Of a stretch of 64,000 bases of DNA, positions 32,914 to 42,371 are shown piece after piece (the first letter of the stretch is position 1; every line of letters begins with the position of its first letter). The translations under genes and the position numbers were made by a program. Under the pieces are notes generated by a model. It was not told the origin of the DNA, made no database searches, and saw only the letters and a list, made by a program, of their open reading frames with translations. The stretch lies in assembly GCA_030524455.1 (NCBI GenBank), contig JAUNGT010000012.1:1-64000 (forward strand), in the 5' to 3' direction. Source of the DNA: Eubacteriales bacterium. Lineage in GTDB: Bacteria > Bacillota > Clostridia > Lachnospirales > Lachnospiraceae.

Positions 32914-34974
32914 ATGCTGAAGATAAAAGCGCCCATCCCCCTTGTATGCAGAATGTCGGTCCTGCGGCGGACGGATAATTTCTGCCAAAGGGTGACGGGA
33001 AATTATCAGATACTCACCGCCTCTCTGAATGAGGAGGAGCTGCTGCACCTGGTGACAGCCCCGCCGGAGGTCTATCTGGCGGAGGGGGGAATGACCACCC
33101 TGGTGGACGCCTCCAGCACGCAGCTGACGCAGGATATCAAGCTGGATATTATGAACAATGTGCTGAACCGTATCCTGGTATCGGACACCTATCGCATGAC
33201 CTATCAGGATCAGGTGTTTGTCAGCGCCATCCTGCGCAAAATAGGCGTGGAGAATGTGCAGGAATTTCTGCATCAGGTCTCTGAGCTGCGTCAGGAAAGC
33301 CGCAGCCGCAGGGAGCTGACCCGGCTTTACTGGAGCCATCTGGACCAGCTGCAGGAATGGAAAGAGCTTCTGCTTCGGCAGCCGCACAGGGCAGGGGAAG
33401 CAAAGACAGAGGAAGAAAAGAAGGAAAAGGAACCGCTCTGGCTGCATCAGACGATTTTTAACCGACTGAAAACCGGGGCCATATACCAGGAGATCCAAAA
33501 TTTTGTGTCCTCCTTCCACGGCAGCGCGGACTGGATCCTGGATACGGAGCTGCAGGTGGCAGAGCAGTGGGTGACGGCCCAGAATATCCTGCTGAACCGG
33601 CTGAAAAATGCGGCCGGCGTGGAGCCGGTCCCGCTGGAATATCACCATGTCAACATTTTTGAGCTGGGAGAGCTGCAGGAGGAAGGGCAGATTCGGGAGC
33701 AGGTCAAGAGCGGGCTGGTGCAGGCGGTTCTGTTAAACGCCCTGGATCAGATGTACACCCTGCGCCTGAACCAGCTTCTGAACGGGAAGGAGCTGTGGTA
33801 TCAGCTGGCGGGAGCGGTGCACCAGTCGGTTTCCAATACGCTGGAGCGCTGGGAAGCCTATCATATCAGCGGAATCCAGCGGCTGATCCGCCAGCCGGAA
33901 AGCTACATGGAGACGGTAAACCGTTATCAGAGCAGGGAGATCGAGACGCTTCACCGGCTTCTGGACAGGAGCAGCCGGTCCCGGGAAGAAAAAACCGTTT
34001 CGGAGCGTCAGACTTACCGGGAGCGTCTTACGCAGACGACAGGCCCGTCGGAGCTGATCTACGGGGAAGAAAGGCGCCTGGCGGAGGAGCTTTCCAGAGA
34101 AAACCGGACGGAAACCAAAGCGCGGCGGGAGGAGACGGAGGAAATCCACAGAGAGGAAAGCGAGCTGTGGAGGGAGCTGGAGCGGATCAACCAGCAAAAC
34201 CGGATTAACCGGGAGAAGGTCCGGCAGTTGGAGGACCGCCTGCCTGCGCCCACCCCCGCTGTGATTGATCGGGAACGGGCCAGAAGGGACGTGCTGCGGG
34301 CGATCGACAATCCGCAGGACGTACTGTTGGAATATTTGCACATGGAAACCGGCGCAGATCGGCAGCAGAAGGTGGAAAGCGAGCTTCGGGAGCAGCTCTT
34401 TTCTCAGGAGACAAGGGAGATTCTGGAAACGCTGGAAAAAATCCGCAGGACGCCCCAGGCGGCGGATCCGGAGACAATGACCCTGCAGGCCCAGGATTTC
34501 CTGATGCGGGAGCTTTCTTACCGGCAGGATTTGGAGGGGAGAGAAAGCTGGGAGGAGCGGCTGCGGCTGCAGGAGAACCGCACGGAGACGGTTAGCCGGG
34601 AGGTGACGCAGCTTCGGGACAGGCAGCAGAAGTCGGAGGAGACGGCACAGGAGCTCTGGCAGCCGCAAAGCCCGGTGGAACTGATCCACAAGCGCACGGA
34701 AAACGGGCTGGATGAGGAGACGCTGGAGGAGCTAAGCACACGGGTTCACCGCCTGCAGGAGAGCAGACAGACGGTGGAGGAGCACACGGTCAGGGAGGAA
34801 ACGACCCAGCGGCAGAGCGTACAGGAGATCCGCCGGCTGCAGACGGACAAAACCGAGGAGATCGCCGAGCTGGTCCGGCGCAACCTGCAGCAGCAGATCG
34901 GATTTTTGTCCGATCAGATTTACGGGAAAATGGAAAAAAGACTGGACGGGGAACGCAGACGCAGAGGGCTGTGA
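32914..34974 (+). CDS. 686-aa helical CIS protein of unknown function
   Basis: I do not recognise this protein. The first 330 residues look folded and include VCRMSVLRRTDNF and AGAVHQSVSNTLERW. Residues 340-640 are extremely rich in Glu, Arg and Gln and form long charged helices, and the end is basic (GERRRRGL). There is no membrane helix or signal peptide. GGGAGGT precedes the ATG. It sits between the second tube protein and the adaptor proteins. No classic tape-measure gene was recognised in the cluster, so a tape-measure or tube-lumen role is conceivable, but an assembly scaffold is equally possible. Confidence 0.55.
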   Translation: MLKIKAPIPLVCRMSVLRRTDNFCQRVTGNYQILTASLNEEELLHLVTAPPEVYLAEGGMTTLVDASSTQLTQDIKLDIMNNVLNRILVSDTYRMTYQDQVFVSAILRKIGVENVQEFLHQVSELRQESRSRRELTRLYWSHLDQLQEWKELLLRQPHRAGEAKTEEEKKEKEPLWLHQTIFNRLKTGAIYQEIQNFVSSFHGSADWILDTELQVAEQWVTAQNILLNRLKNAAGVEPVPLEYHHVNIFELGELQEEGQIREQVKSGLVQAVLLNALDQMYTLRLNQLLNGKELWYQLAGAVHQSVSNTLERWEAYHISGIQRLIRQPESYMETVNRYQSREIETLHRLLDRSSRSREEKTVSERQTYRERLTQTTGPSELIYGEERRLAEELSRENRTETKARREETEEIHREESELWRELERINQQNRINREKVRQLEDRLPAPTPAVIDRERARRDVLRAIDNPQDVLLEYLHMETGADRQQKVESELREQLFSQETREILETLEKIRRTPQAADPETMTLQAQDFLMRELSYRQDLEGRESWEERLRLQENRTETVSREVTQLRDRQQKSEETAQELWQPQSPVELIHKRTENGLDEETLEELSTRVHRLQESRQTVEEHTVREETTQRQSVQEIRRLQTDKTEEIAELVRRNLQQQIGFLSDQIYGKMEKRLDGERRRRGL

Positions 34975-34992
34975 GCGTGAGTGGAGGTAGCA

Positions 34993-35853
34993 ATGGCAAC
35001 GGGCAGTGCAGGAATTAAAAACGCGTTAAGCAGTACAGTGAGCGGGCTTGGCGGCGCAATCGCCTATGCCACGCTCAGCTTTCCGGCCTCCGCCAATCAG
35101 ACGGGAGAACCGCAGACAACGGAGGTGGAGGCCCAGGCAAGCCAGCTGGCCGGGCTGGGAAACGCTTTAAACCGGGTGTCCGGCGGGCTGCGCAGCGCGG
35201 CGCAGACCCTGACCCGGACGGCGGCGCAGGCGGCGGGAGCCGCCGGGACGGGGCTTTCTGCTCCGGGACAGAATGTGTTTCGGGTGCAGTACAATCCCTC
35301 CAGCATCCGGTTCTCCGCCGCCGGAGGCGGCCTTGTGCCGAAGGCAAACTATAACAGCCAGGGCGGGGCGATCACCTACGGGACGATGGATCCGAGCATC
35401 AATCTGTCCATCACCCTGATTTTTGATGAGGTGAACAATCAGGACGCCTTCGCTTCCGATAAGTTCACGCTGAGCACCACCTCTGTGGCGCGGGCGATGT
35501 CCACCGGAGTGAAGCTGGCCAAAGGAAAGGAATATTCCGTTCAGCCCCGGGTGGAGGGCTTTATCGGAGCGCTGCGCTGGCCGGAAAAACGCAAAAACGT
35601 GAAGCTGGCCTGGGGAAGCCTGTGCTATGAAGGATACTTAAACAGTGTCAGCAGCAAATACACCATGTTCAGTCCCACCGGAAACCCGATCCGGGCGGAG
35701 GTGACGCTCAACCTCCTGACCACGGGGACGGAGGGGAATATGGAGGCGTGGCGGCAGAAGTATGCGGCGCTGGTGCCGGCGTCGGATACCCAGACCGGCG
35801 CGGTCACAACCTCCAATCTGTCGGGACAGCTGACAAATCTGCTGAATCTCTGA
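34993..35853 (+). CDS. CIS tube-baseplate adaptor protein (Afp7/Pvc7-like), copy 1
   Basis: The ATG at 34993 follows GGAGGT (34983-34988); a GTG at 34981 is in frame but has no binding site. The 286-aa product has a low-complexity Ala/Gly/Thr-rich N-terminus (about 1-90). The conserved domain follows: VFRVQYNPSSIRFSA, LSITLIFDEVNNQD, then LAWGSLCYEGYLNSVSSKYTMFSPTGNPIRAEV. That final run is the hallmark of the CIS tube/adaptor family that connects tube and hub. It lacks the C-terminal LysM domain that Afp7 carries. A paralogue follows directly. Confidence 0.85.
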   Translation: MATGSAGIKNALSSTVSGLGGAIAYATLSFPASANQTGEPQTTEVEAQASQLAGLGNALNRVSGGLRSAAQTLTRTAAQAAGAAGTGLSAPGQNVFRVQYNPSSIRFSAAGGGLVPKANYNSQGGAITYGTMDPSINLSITLIFDEVNNQDAFASDKFTLSTTSVARAMSTGVKLAKGKEYSVQPRVEGFIGALRWPEKRKNVKLAWGSLCYEGYLNSVSSKYTMFSPTGNPIRAEVTLNLLTTGTEGNMEAWRQKYAALVPASDTQTGAVTTSNLSGQLTNLLNL

Positions 35854-35891
35854 CGCTTTGCGCAAAACAGGACGGGAAAGGAGAAGGGTTC

Positions 35892-36740
35892 ATGGCGATG
35901 TCGCAGCTGACGTCGAATTTGCTGTCCTCCATTACGGGGAATGTGAATAAGGCGTATCTTTTACTGAATAATAAGCCGAGTCAGACGGCGAACGGGGCCC
36001 TTGGCCGGGAGCAAGGTACTCAGGTCAGCTCGCTGCGGAATGCGGCCGCCGCGCTGCAGAATGCATCGGGCCTGGCGGGCAGCAGCGGGAATGTGTCCCT
36101 GTTCGGGGCGGCGGCCGGTGTGACCGGCACGGCCAATCAGGCGGGCTTTCTTCCTCTGCAGGTACAGTATAATCCATCCTCCGTCAGCCTGGAATCGACG
36201 GCGGGCACGACCATCCGGCAGAGCGTGGGCGGAGACGGCGAGAACGCCTATCAGCAGATGGAGCGGCCGGAGGAGACGGTTCTGCGGATGGAGCTGATCT
36301 TTGACGATATGAATATAAAGGACTCCTTCATGTGGGACAATCTGCGGCTGAGCGCAGGGGATGCGCTGCAGATGGGCAAAAATCTGGCACAGGCGGCAAA
36401 GGGCGGTTATTCGGTGCACACGACGGTGGAGGCGCTGGTGGGAGCCGTCTGCCGCGCCCAGTCCAGAATTGTGGGGATGGTCTGGAACAAAATGTACTTC
36501 TGGGGAGAGCTGTTCAGCGTGCAGGCAGAGTACACCATGTTCAACCGGCAGGGAAATCCGGTGCGGGCAAGGGTCCGGATCCAGATTCGGCAGGATGAGC
36601 CGAGCGGAGGCGGTTCCTCCTCCGCTGCGACGGATCAATACTGGAACAACGCTTACAATAAGCTGTTTCAATCCGCCTCCCAAAAAAACGGGCAGACGGA
36701 AAGCACCAGAAGTCTGCAAAACCTGATCAACGGCCTGTAA
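35892..36740 (+). CDS. CIS tube-baseplate adaptor protein (Afp7/Pvc7-like), copy 2
   Basis: The ATG at 35892 is preferred because GAGAAGG lies just upstream; the longer frame from 35748 would overlap copy 1 by over 100 nt. The 282-aa protein repeats the copy-1 plan: Ala/Gly/Ser-rich N-terminus, LPLQVQYNPSSVSLES, RMELIFDDMNIKDS, and VWNKMYFWGELFSVQAEYTMFNRQGNPVRARV. The two copies differ throughout, so the duplication is old. They may form successive rings between tube and spike. Confidence 0.85.
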   Translation: MAMSQLTSNLLSSITGNVNKAYLLLNNKPSQTANGALGREQGTQVSSLRNAAAALQNASGLAGSSGNVSLFGAAAGVTGTANQAGFLPLQVQYNPSSVSLESTAGTTIRQSVGGDGENAYQQMERPEETVLRMELIFDDMNIKDSFMWDNLRLSAGDALQMGKNLAQAAKGGYSVHTTVEALVGAVCRAQSRIVGMVWNKMYFWGELFSVQAEYTMFNRQGNPVRARVRIQIRQDEPSGGGSSSAATDQYWNNAYNKLFQSASQKNGQTESTRSLQNLINGL

Positions 36741-36771
36741 ACCAATCAAAACGACAGCGGCGGGAGAGCTT

Positions 36772-37998
36772 ATGGCAACCTTTGATTTTAATACGTTGAA
36801 AACCAAATATGAAGGCTTTCATCATCCGACGGTGGTGATCGAGGTAAACGATGTGTCCATCGGGTCGGCCCGGACGGATATTCCGCTGTCGGAGATTGAT
36901 GTGGAGCTCACCTGCGGCTTTGAGGCGTCGGCGGCGGAATTTTCCCTGTACGACGTCTACGACAAGGCCACGGGAAGCTTTTTGTACGACAAGGTGAAGC
37001 AGTACCTCTATCTGGGCTCCAAGGTGGAAATTTATCTGGGCTACGGAAAGCAGGTGCGCAGCGTGTTCGTCGGGGTGATCACCCGGGTCAATTTCCTGTA
37101 TGAGGCGCTGGAGATCCCGTGCATCCGGGTGACGGCCATGGACGTGAAGGGAATCATGATGTCCGGGAGCTATTCCAAACAGCTCAAGGCGGTCTGCTTT
37201 TCGGAGGCGGTGCGGGAGGTGCTGGGAAAGACGGCATATGAAAAGCTGCGCAGCAGCACGGTGATCCGGGGGATCTATGTGACGGACACGCCCGACAAGC
37301 TGCGTTCCGGCCAGGCCGGCAGCCGCACGGTGGAGATGACGGCGGAAAGTGATTACGAGTTTGTGGTGAAGGCGGCGAAAAAGTACAACTATGAATTTTT
37401 CACGGAATGCGGGAATGTCTATTTCCGGAAGGCCAAGGCGGACAAGGCCATTCTGATGACCGTCGGCCCGTCCACGGGGATGCGCAGCTTTGACGTGGGC
37501 TATGACCTGACGGGACTTTCTCAGACCGTTATCGCCAGGGGAGTTGATGTGGCCAAGGGCCAGCTGATCTCGGCGTCGAAGAAGTCCGCCAACCGGATCT
37601 CCATGGGAAATCGGGCTGCCCCGCTGCTGACCGGAAGCCAGAGAGTCTATCTGGACGCCACAATCACCTCCCGGGAGGAGGCGCAGGATCGGGCGGATTC
37701 TCTGATGGAACAGATTTCCTACCGCTTCGGCCGTCTGGAGAGCGAGCTGGTGGGAATCCCGGAGCTGCTTCCGGGCCATTTTATCACGCTCTCCGGCCTG
37801 GGCACGGGAGCGGACAATGATTTTTACGTAACACGCGTCAGGCATGTGCTGAGAGGGGACGGAACCTATGCGACAAAGCTGACGGGAACGGCCGCCAGCC
37901 TGAAAACCGATGCGGCCGGAGGACTTGCGGGAGGAACGTCCGCCGCCGGCGTGGCATCCGGTCTGACGTCCGGCTTGACGTCCGGGCTGGGGCGGTAG
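36772..37998 (+). CDS. Baseplate hub protein (phage late control gene D / gp27-like)
   Basis: This 408-aa protein matches the gpD/gp27-like hub that forms the ring above the spike (Afp8 N-terminal part). Supporting motifs are the tube-like first domain (VGVITRVNFLYEALEIPCIRVTAMD), SRTVEMTAESDYEFVVKAAKKYNYEFF and the RADSLMEQISYRFGRLE helix. The final 30 residues are a Gly/Ser/Thr/Ala repeat tail. GGGAGAG precedes the ATG. In Afp/PVC the hub and spike are fused, whereas here they are separate genes. Confidence 0.88.
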   Translation: MATFDFNTLKTKYEGFHHPTVVIEVNDVSIGSARTDIPLSEIDVELTCGFEASAAEFSLYDVYDKATGSFLYDKVKQYLYLGSKVEIYLGYGKQVRSVFVGVITRVNFLYEALEIPCIRVTAMDVKGIMMSGSYSKQLKAVCFSEAVREVLGKTAYEKLRSSTVIRGIYVTDTPDKLRSGQAGSRTVEMTAESDYEFVVKAAKKYNYEFFTECGNVYFRKAKADKAILMTVGPSTGMRSFDVGYDLTGLSQTVIARGVDVAKGQLISASKKSANRISMGNRAAPLLTGSQRVYLDATITSREEAQDRADSLMEQISYRFGRLESELVGIPELLPGHFITLSGLGTGADNDFYVTRVRHVLRGDGTYATKLTGTAASLKTDAAGGLAGGTSAAGVASGLTSGLTSGLGR

Positions 37999-38013
37999 CC
38001 GTTAGGAGGTATG

Positions 38014-38826
38014 ATGGGCTTTTACGATATTATGGATGAAATTGCCGCGAAGCAGGCGCTGAAAACTGATACGGGGGATAACCGTATGTTTGGCGTGACC
38101 CTGGGCGTGGTGACAAAAAACTATGAAAAAACCATGCCGGGCTGTGTCTGTGTGCGGGTTCCCGTGCGGGACGAGGACGCCAATGAGCTGAAATGGGCGC
38201 GGGTGGCCATGCCCTCCAGCGGCAGAGGATGGGGACACTATTTTCTGCCGGAGGCAGGCGACCAGGTGCTGCTGGCCTTTGAACAGGGAAACATCGAGAA
38301 GCCCTATGTGGTGGGCTGTATTCCAAAGGACAGCAACAGCTTTCTCACAAAGTCGGTGAAAGAGAAAAATCAGCTGAAAAGGATCGTGACCAAAAACGGA
38401 AGCACCATCGAGTTTGAGGACGCCCCGGAGGGGGAGGGAACGAAGGATAAGATCTCTGTCTACACCGCCGGGGAGGCGCACAGGGTGATCCTGGACAATG
38501 AGAAGAATCAGATCCTGGTCAGCGATAAGGACGGCAGGAATCAGATCGAGCTGAAAACCGAGACGGGAAATATGCGGGTTCTGGCGGAGAAAAAGCTGAC
38601 GATTCAGGTGGGAGATAATATCGAGATAACGTTAAACGGCAGCAGCGGAACGGTGAGCGTCAGCTGCAGCAAGCTCAAGGTGGAGGCCTCCGGCAGCATC
38701 AACATCAACAGCAGCGGAGCGGCCAAGCTTGGCGGGGCCAACGTATCTTTGAGTGCGTCGGGCACGCTGAAGGCGGAGAGCAGCGGGGTGGCCAGCCTGT
38801 CCGGGGCGCCGGTGAAGATCGGCTGA
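38014..38826 (+). CDS. Baseplate spike protein (gpV/VgrG gp5-like)
   Basis: The ATG at 38014 has AGGAGG (38004-38009) 4 nt upstream; the adjacent ATG at 38011 is too close. The 270-aa protein has an OB-fold (about 20-110) with PGCVCVRVPVRDE, LPEAGDQVLLAFEQGN and PYVVGCI. A C-terminal beta-helix (about 125-270) follows, with repeating short strands rich in Ser, Gly and Lys (VSVSCSKLKVEASGSI; AKLGGANVSLSASG). This is the trimeric needle that carries the PAAR-like tip. Confidence 0.92.
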   Translation: MGFYDIMDEIAAKQALKTDTGDNRMFGVTLGVVTKNYEKTMPGCVCVRVPVRDEDANELKWARVAMPSSGRGWGHYFLPEAGDQVLLAFEQGNIEKPYVVGCIPKDSNSFLTKSVKEKNQLKRIVTKNGSTIEFEDAPEGEGTKDKISVYTAGEAHRVILDNEKNQILVSDKDGRNQIELKTETGNMRVLAEKKLTIQVGDNIEITLNGSSGTVSVSCSKLKVEASGSININSSGAAKLGGANVSLSASGTLKAESSGVASLSGAPVKIG

Positions 38827-38882
38827 GGCTTTGCGGATGGCGCGGGCGGAACGGTTACGGCTTTGGCGAGTAGGAGGAAGAA

Positions 38883-39329
38883 ATGGCGGATCAGCTTTTT
38901 TTGGGGACAGGAATGAAATTCCCGCCCCAGGTGAATAAAACCACGGGGAGATTTCTCACAGCTTCCGGTTCTCAGAGCGTGAAGGAAAGCATTTATCTGA
39001 TTCTGATGACCCAGAGGACGGAACGCTTCATGAGGCCGGAATTTGGCAGCAACATCCTGTCCTACACCTTTGCGGATATGGGGAGCGGCATGCTGACCAT
39101 GATGGCCTCCGACCTGACGGATACCATCACCCAGCAGGAGCCGAGAGTGACGGACGTGGACGTGGAGATGGACGGGGAAAGCAGGCCCGGATGCCTGTTT
39201 ATCAATATCGGCTATACCATCCGGGAAAGCAACGTGAGAGAAAATATGGTATTCCCGTTCTACCTGAATGTAGGGCCGGAGGAAAAGGGCGATACATATG
39301 AGACAATGGACGACGACATCAGTCAGTGA
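38883..39329 (+). CDS. Baseplate wedge protein, GPW/gp25 family
   Basis: This 148-aa protein has the gp25 layout: TGRFLTASGSQSVKESIYLILMTQ then the RTERFMRPEFGSNILSYTF motif, including the E-F-G/L triplet that starts sheath polymerisation in contractile tails. Its counterpart in eCIS is Afp9/Pvc9. GGAGGAAG precedes the ATG. The last 32 nt overlap the next gene. Confidence 0.94.
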   Translation: MADQLFLGTGMKFPPQVNKTTGRFLTASGSQSVKESIYLILMTQRTERFMRPEFGSNILSYTFADMGSGMLTMMASDLTDTITQQEPRVTDVDVEMDGESRPGCLFINIGYTIRESNVRENMVFPFYLNVGPEEKGDTYETMDDDISQ

Positions 39330-42300
39330 ATACAGAGCGGACAGGCGCACGGAGAGGGACATCCTGGAACGGATCAGGGCGCTGGCGCAGTCCTATGTGC
39401 CGGAATGGCAGTTCGATGAGAAAAACCCGGACATAGGCTCCGTGCTGGCCCTTCTCTATGCGGAATGGACGAAGGAAAATGTGGAGCGCTATAATGCCCT
39501 GCCGGAGCGTTACTATGTGGAGCTGGTCAATATGCTGGGCATTTCGTTAAAGCCCGCCTTCCCGGCCCGCAGCGTGGCGCTTCTTCAGGTGGCGGCAAAT
39601 ACCGTTGCAGGCGTGGCCCTGCCGAAGGGAACCCGGCTTTTGGGGATCGGGAGGCAGGAGCAGAACCTGATCTTTGAAACGGCCCACAGCATCTACCTGG
39701 CGGAGGCCTCCCTGAACGCTCTTTTTATGGCGTCCGGAAAAACGGGACGGGTGCTTCCCATCCGGGGAAGCTATCCGCCCGTTGCCTATGTGAGTCGGGA
39801 GCTGACTGCTTCGCTGCCGGAGGAAATGCCGGTGGAGATGGGCACGCCGATAGAGATGGGCGTGCCGGAGGAGTCAGCGGACGCTATGCCCTTTTCGCTG
39901 TTTGATTTTTCGGGGGAGTGTTACGGCAAAAATGCCCTGCTCCTGTACCATTCCCACATATTTGACGTGCAGGAAAACGAGATTTCTCTGTCCGTACAGG
40001 GCGGAAAAAAACTGCTGGACGATCTGGAGGCAGGCAGATACCGGCTTTCCTGCCTCACGGAGGACGGCTGGGAAACCATTACCCGCCTGCACCGTGCCGG
40101 AGAAGAGCTTTTAAGCTTCCGGAAGCAGGGAAAATGCCAAAAGGTGCAGGAGGGAGGGCAGGAGCTCTCGCTGCTGGTCCTGGAGGCCCGGACGGATCCG
40201 GAGGATGTGGTGATAGAGGGTCTCGGCTTTTCCTCCGAGGGTGGGCCCGACAGGGCGGAAATGGTCTGGAATGGCATGGTGGAGTTGGAAGCGGAGCGCT
40301 TTCTGCCCTTCGGGGAAAGCCTGAGCCTGTTTTCCGAGCTCTATCTGGGGCACGGGGAATATTTTTCCAAGCCGGGAGCGCAGGTGGAGATCCGTTTTCA
40401 CCTCCGATATGAAGAAAACAGCGTGACCGTGACGGCGCCCCGGGAGGCGGAGGATCTGCGCGTCATCAAGCGAAAGCCCAGGCGTGTCTTTGAGGAAACG
40501 CCTGCGCAGGTTTACGTCCAGGAGGTCAGTCTGGAATATTACAACGGAACCGGCTGGAGACGGCTGAACACGGAGGTTCCGGTGAAAACCCTGTTCGATT
40601 CGACAAAGGAAAGAGAGTGCTGCATCCGCTTTTGCTGCCCCGCAGACTGGCAGGACGGGGAGGCGGGAGGCTATACGGGACGCTGCCTGCGGCTGCTGCT
40701 TTTGCGGGCGGACGGCTGTTATCTGCAGCCGGCCTGTCACCATTATCCGGTGATTTCCGACCTTCGCATCTCCTACCGCTATGAGGGGGGCTATCTGGAG
40801 CCGGAGCGGGCGGTGTCCGTGTGCGGCAGCCGGAAAAGACAGCTTGTGCTGCCCTCCGGCGGAGCGGAGCGCATTCCTGTGTTCACAAGGAGCAGATACG
40901 GACAGACGGGGCTTTATATCGGTCTGAGCGCCAGGCCGGAGGAGGGCCCGGTGAGCATTTTGTTTGAGCTGGAAGAGGAAAACACCTTTTCCGGGGAGGG
41001 CTTTACCGTCTCCTATTCCACAAGGGAAGGATTTGAACGGCTGAAGTTTTCCGACCACACGGACGGTCTGGCCCATACGGGCTGCCTCCTGTTTTTGCCG
41101 CCCTCCGATATGGCGGAGCGGGAGCTGGAGGGCCAGAGGGCGTACTGGCTGCGCCTGGAGGATGTGACCGGACGGCTGGAGAGCGGGGAAAAGGGACGGC
41201 CCCTGATCCGGGGAATCGGCATCAACGGCGTGGAGATCGATAACGTGGAAACGCTGCCGGAGGAGGATTTCTACATGGACGAGGCCGGGCCGGACATGCG
41301 CTTTCCCATCGGCGGCGGCAACATCCTTTCCCTGGACGTGTGGGTCAACGAGACGGATCAGTGGAGTGAAAACCAGAAGCGGGCCATGCTTTTGCAGGAG
41401 CCGGACCGGGTGCGGGCGGAGTACGATTTCCTGGGGCGGATCGAAAGATTTTATGTGAAATGGGAGGAAACGGACAGCTTTGACCTCTCGCTTCCTTCCG
41501 ACCGGCATTATCTGGTGGATCGGATGAACAACGTGCTGTGCTTCGGAGACGGGGTGCATGTGCGGATTCCGAGGATGACACGGGATATTGCGTTTCGGGT
41601 GACGGCGCGCCGCTGCGACGGCGCGGAGGCCAATCTGGAGCCGGGGACGATCACCGACAGCATGGGGAACCTGATGTTTGTGGAGCGGATCACCAATCCC
41701 ATCCGTGCCTACGGGGGCATGGACATGGAATCCATGGACAATGCCCTGCATCGGGGAAGCGCGCTCATCAACAGCCGCAGAAGGCTGATCAGCACCCAGG
41801 ACTATGAGCGGGAGGCACTGAATTTTTCTTCCGGCATTGCCCAGGCCAGAGCGGTGGCAGGGATCCGGAAGGATGGCAGGAGAGAGGATGCCTGCGTCAG
41901 CCTGGTGCTTCTGATGAAGGATTACAGGGAAGGCTCCCACTCCTTCCGCTACCTGCAGCCCAGGCTGCTGGCCCATTTGCTGGATCGGTGCGAGCTGTCC
42001 GTGAACGAAGAAAGGCTGGATGTGACGGAGCCGCTGTTTGTGGATATTTCCGTGGATGTGTGGGTGCAGGTGCCGGAGGCGGACGACAGCTTTGAGACCC
42101 GCTCCTGGATCACGGAGATATTGGAGGATTATCTGGATCCGGTGCGAAATCCCCATTGGGAGATCGGACGGCTTCCGGATGCCCAGCAGATCCGGCTCAG
42201 ATTGGGCATGGAGAAAAAGCGGGCCCTGATCACAAGGCTGACGGTGACCGCCGCCTACAGCGATGAGAAGGGCAGGCATGAGACGGAGCCGGAGACGCTT

Positions 42301-42363
42301 GCCGGCAATCCCTTTGTAGCGGTTCGGAGCGGCCTGCACAGAATACATGTGGAACAGAAATAG
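39298..42363 (+). CDS. Large baseplate wedge protein (J-like, Afp11/Pvc11-type)
   Basis: This 1021-aa protein belongs to the putative baseplate assembly proteins of CIS. The N-terminal pattern is VPEWQFDEKNPDIGSVLALLYAEWTKENVERYNALPERYYVELVNMLG, seen in successive short motifs. The C-terminal third has the J-like core (VERITNPIRAYGGMDMESMDNA, then RRLISTQDYEREAL). GGAGGAAAAGG lies about 10 nt before the ATG, inside the gp25 gene. The overlap indicates coupled synthesis. It forms the arms of the baseplate around the hub. Confidence 0.92.
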   Translation: MRQWTTTSVSEYRADRRTERDILERIRALAQSYVPEWQFDEKNPDIGSVLALLYAEWTKENVERYNALPERYYVELVNMLGISLKPAFPARSVALLQVAANTVAGVALPKGTRLLGIGRQEQNLIFETAHSIYLAEASLNALFMASGKTGRVLPIRGSYPPVAYVSRELTASLPEEMPVEMGTPIEMGVPEESADAMPFSLFDFSGECYGKNALLLYHSHIFDVQENEISLSVQGGKKLLDDLEAGRYRLSCLTEDGWETITRLHRAGEELLSFRKQGKCQKVQEGGQELSLLVLEARTDPEDVVIEGLGFSSEGGPDRAEMVWNGMVELEAERFLPFGESLSLFSELYLGHGEYFSKPGAQVEIRFHLRYEENSVTVTAPREAEDLRVIKRKPRRVFEETPAQVYVQEVSLEYYNGTGWRRLNTEVPVKTLFDSTKERECCIRFCCPADWQDGEAGGYTGRCLRLLLLRADGCYLQPACHHYPVISDLRISYRYEGGYLEPERAVSVCGSRKRQLVLPSGGAERIPVFTRSRYGQTGLYIGLSARPEEGPVSILFELEEENTFSGEGFTVSYSTREGFERLKFSDHTDGLAHTGCLLFLPPSDMAERELEGQRAYWLRLEDVTGRLESGEKGRPLIRGIGINGVEIDNVETLPEEDFYMDEAGPDMRFPIGGGNILSLDVWVNETDQWSENQKRAMLLQEPDRVRAEYDFLGRIERFYVKWEETDSFDLSLPSDRHYLVDRMNNVLCFGDGVHVRIPRMTRDIAFRVTARRCDGAEANLEPGTITDSMGNLMFVERITNPIRAYGGMDMESMDNALHRGSALINSRRRLISTQDYEREALNFSSGIAQARAVAGIRKDGRREDACVSLVLLMKDYREGSHSFRYLQPRLLAHLLDRCELSVNEERLDVTEPLFVDISVDVWVQVPEADDSFETRSWITEILEDYLDPVRNPHWEIGRLPDAQQIRLRLGMEKKRALITRLTVTAAYSDEKGRHETEPETLAGNPFVAVRSGLHRIHVEQK

Positions 42364-42371
42364 GAGACGGT

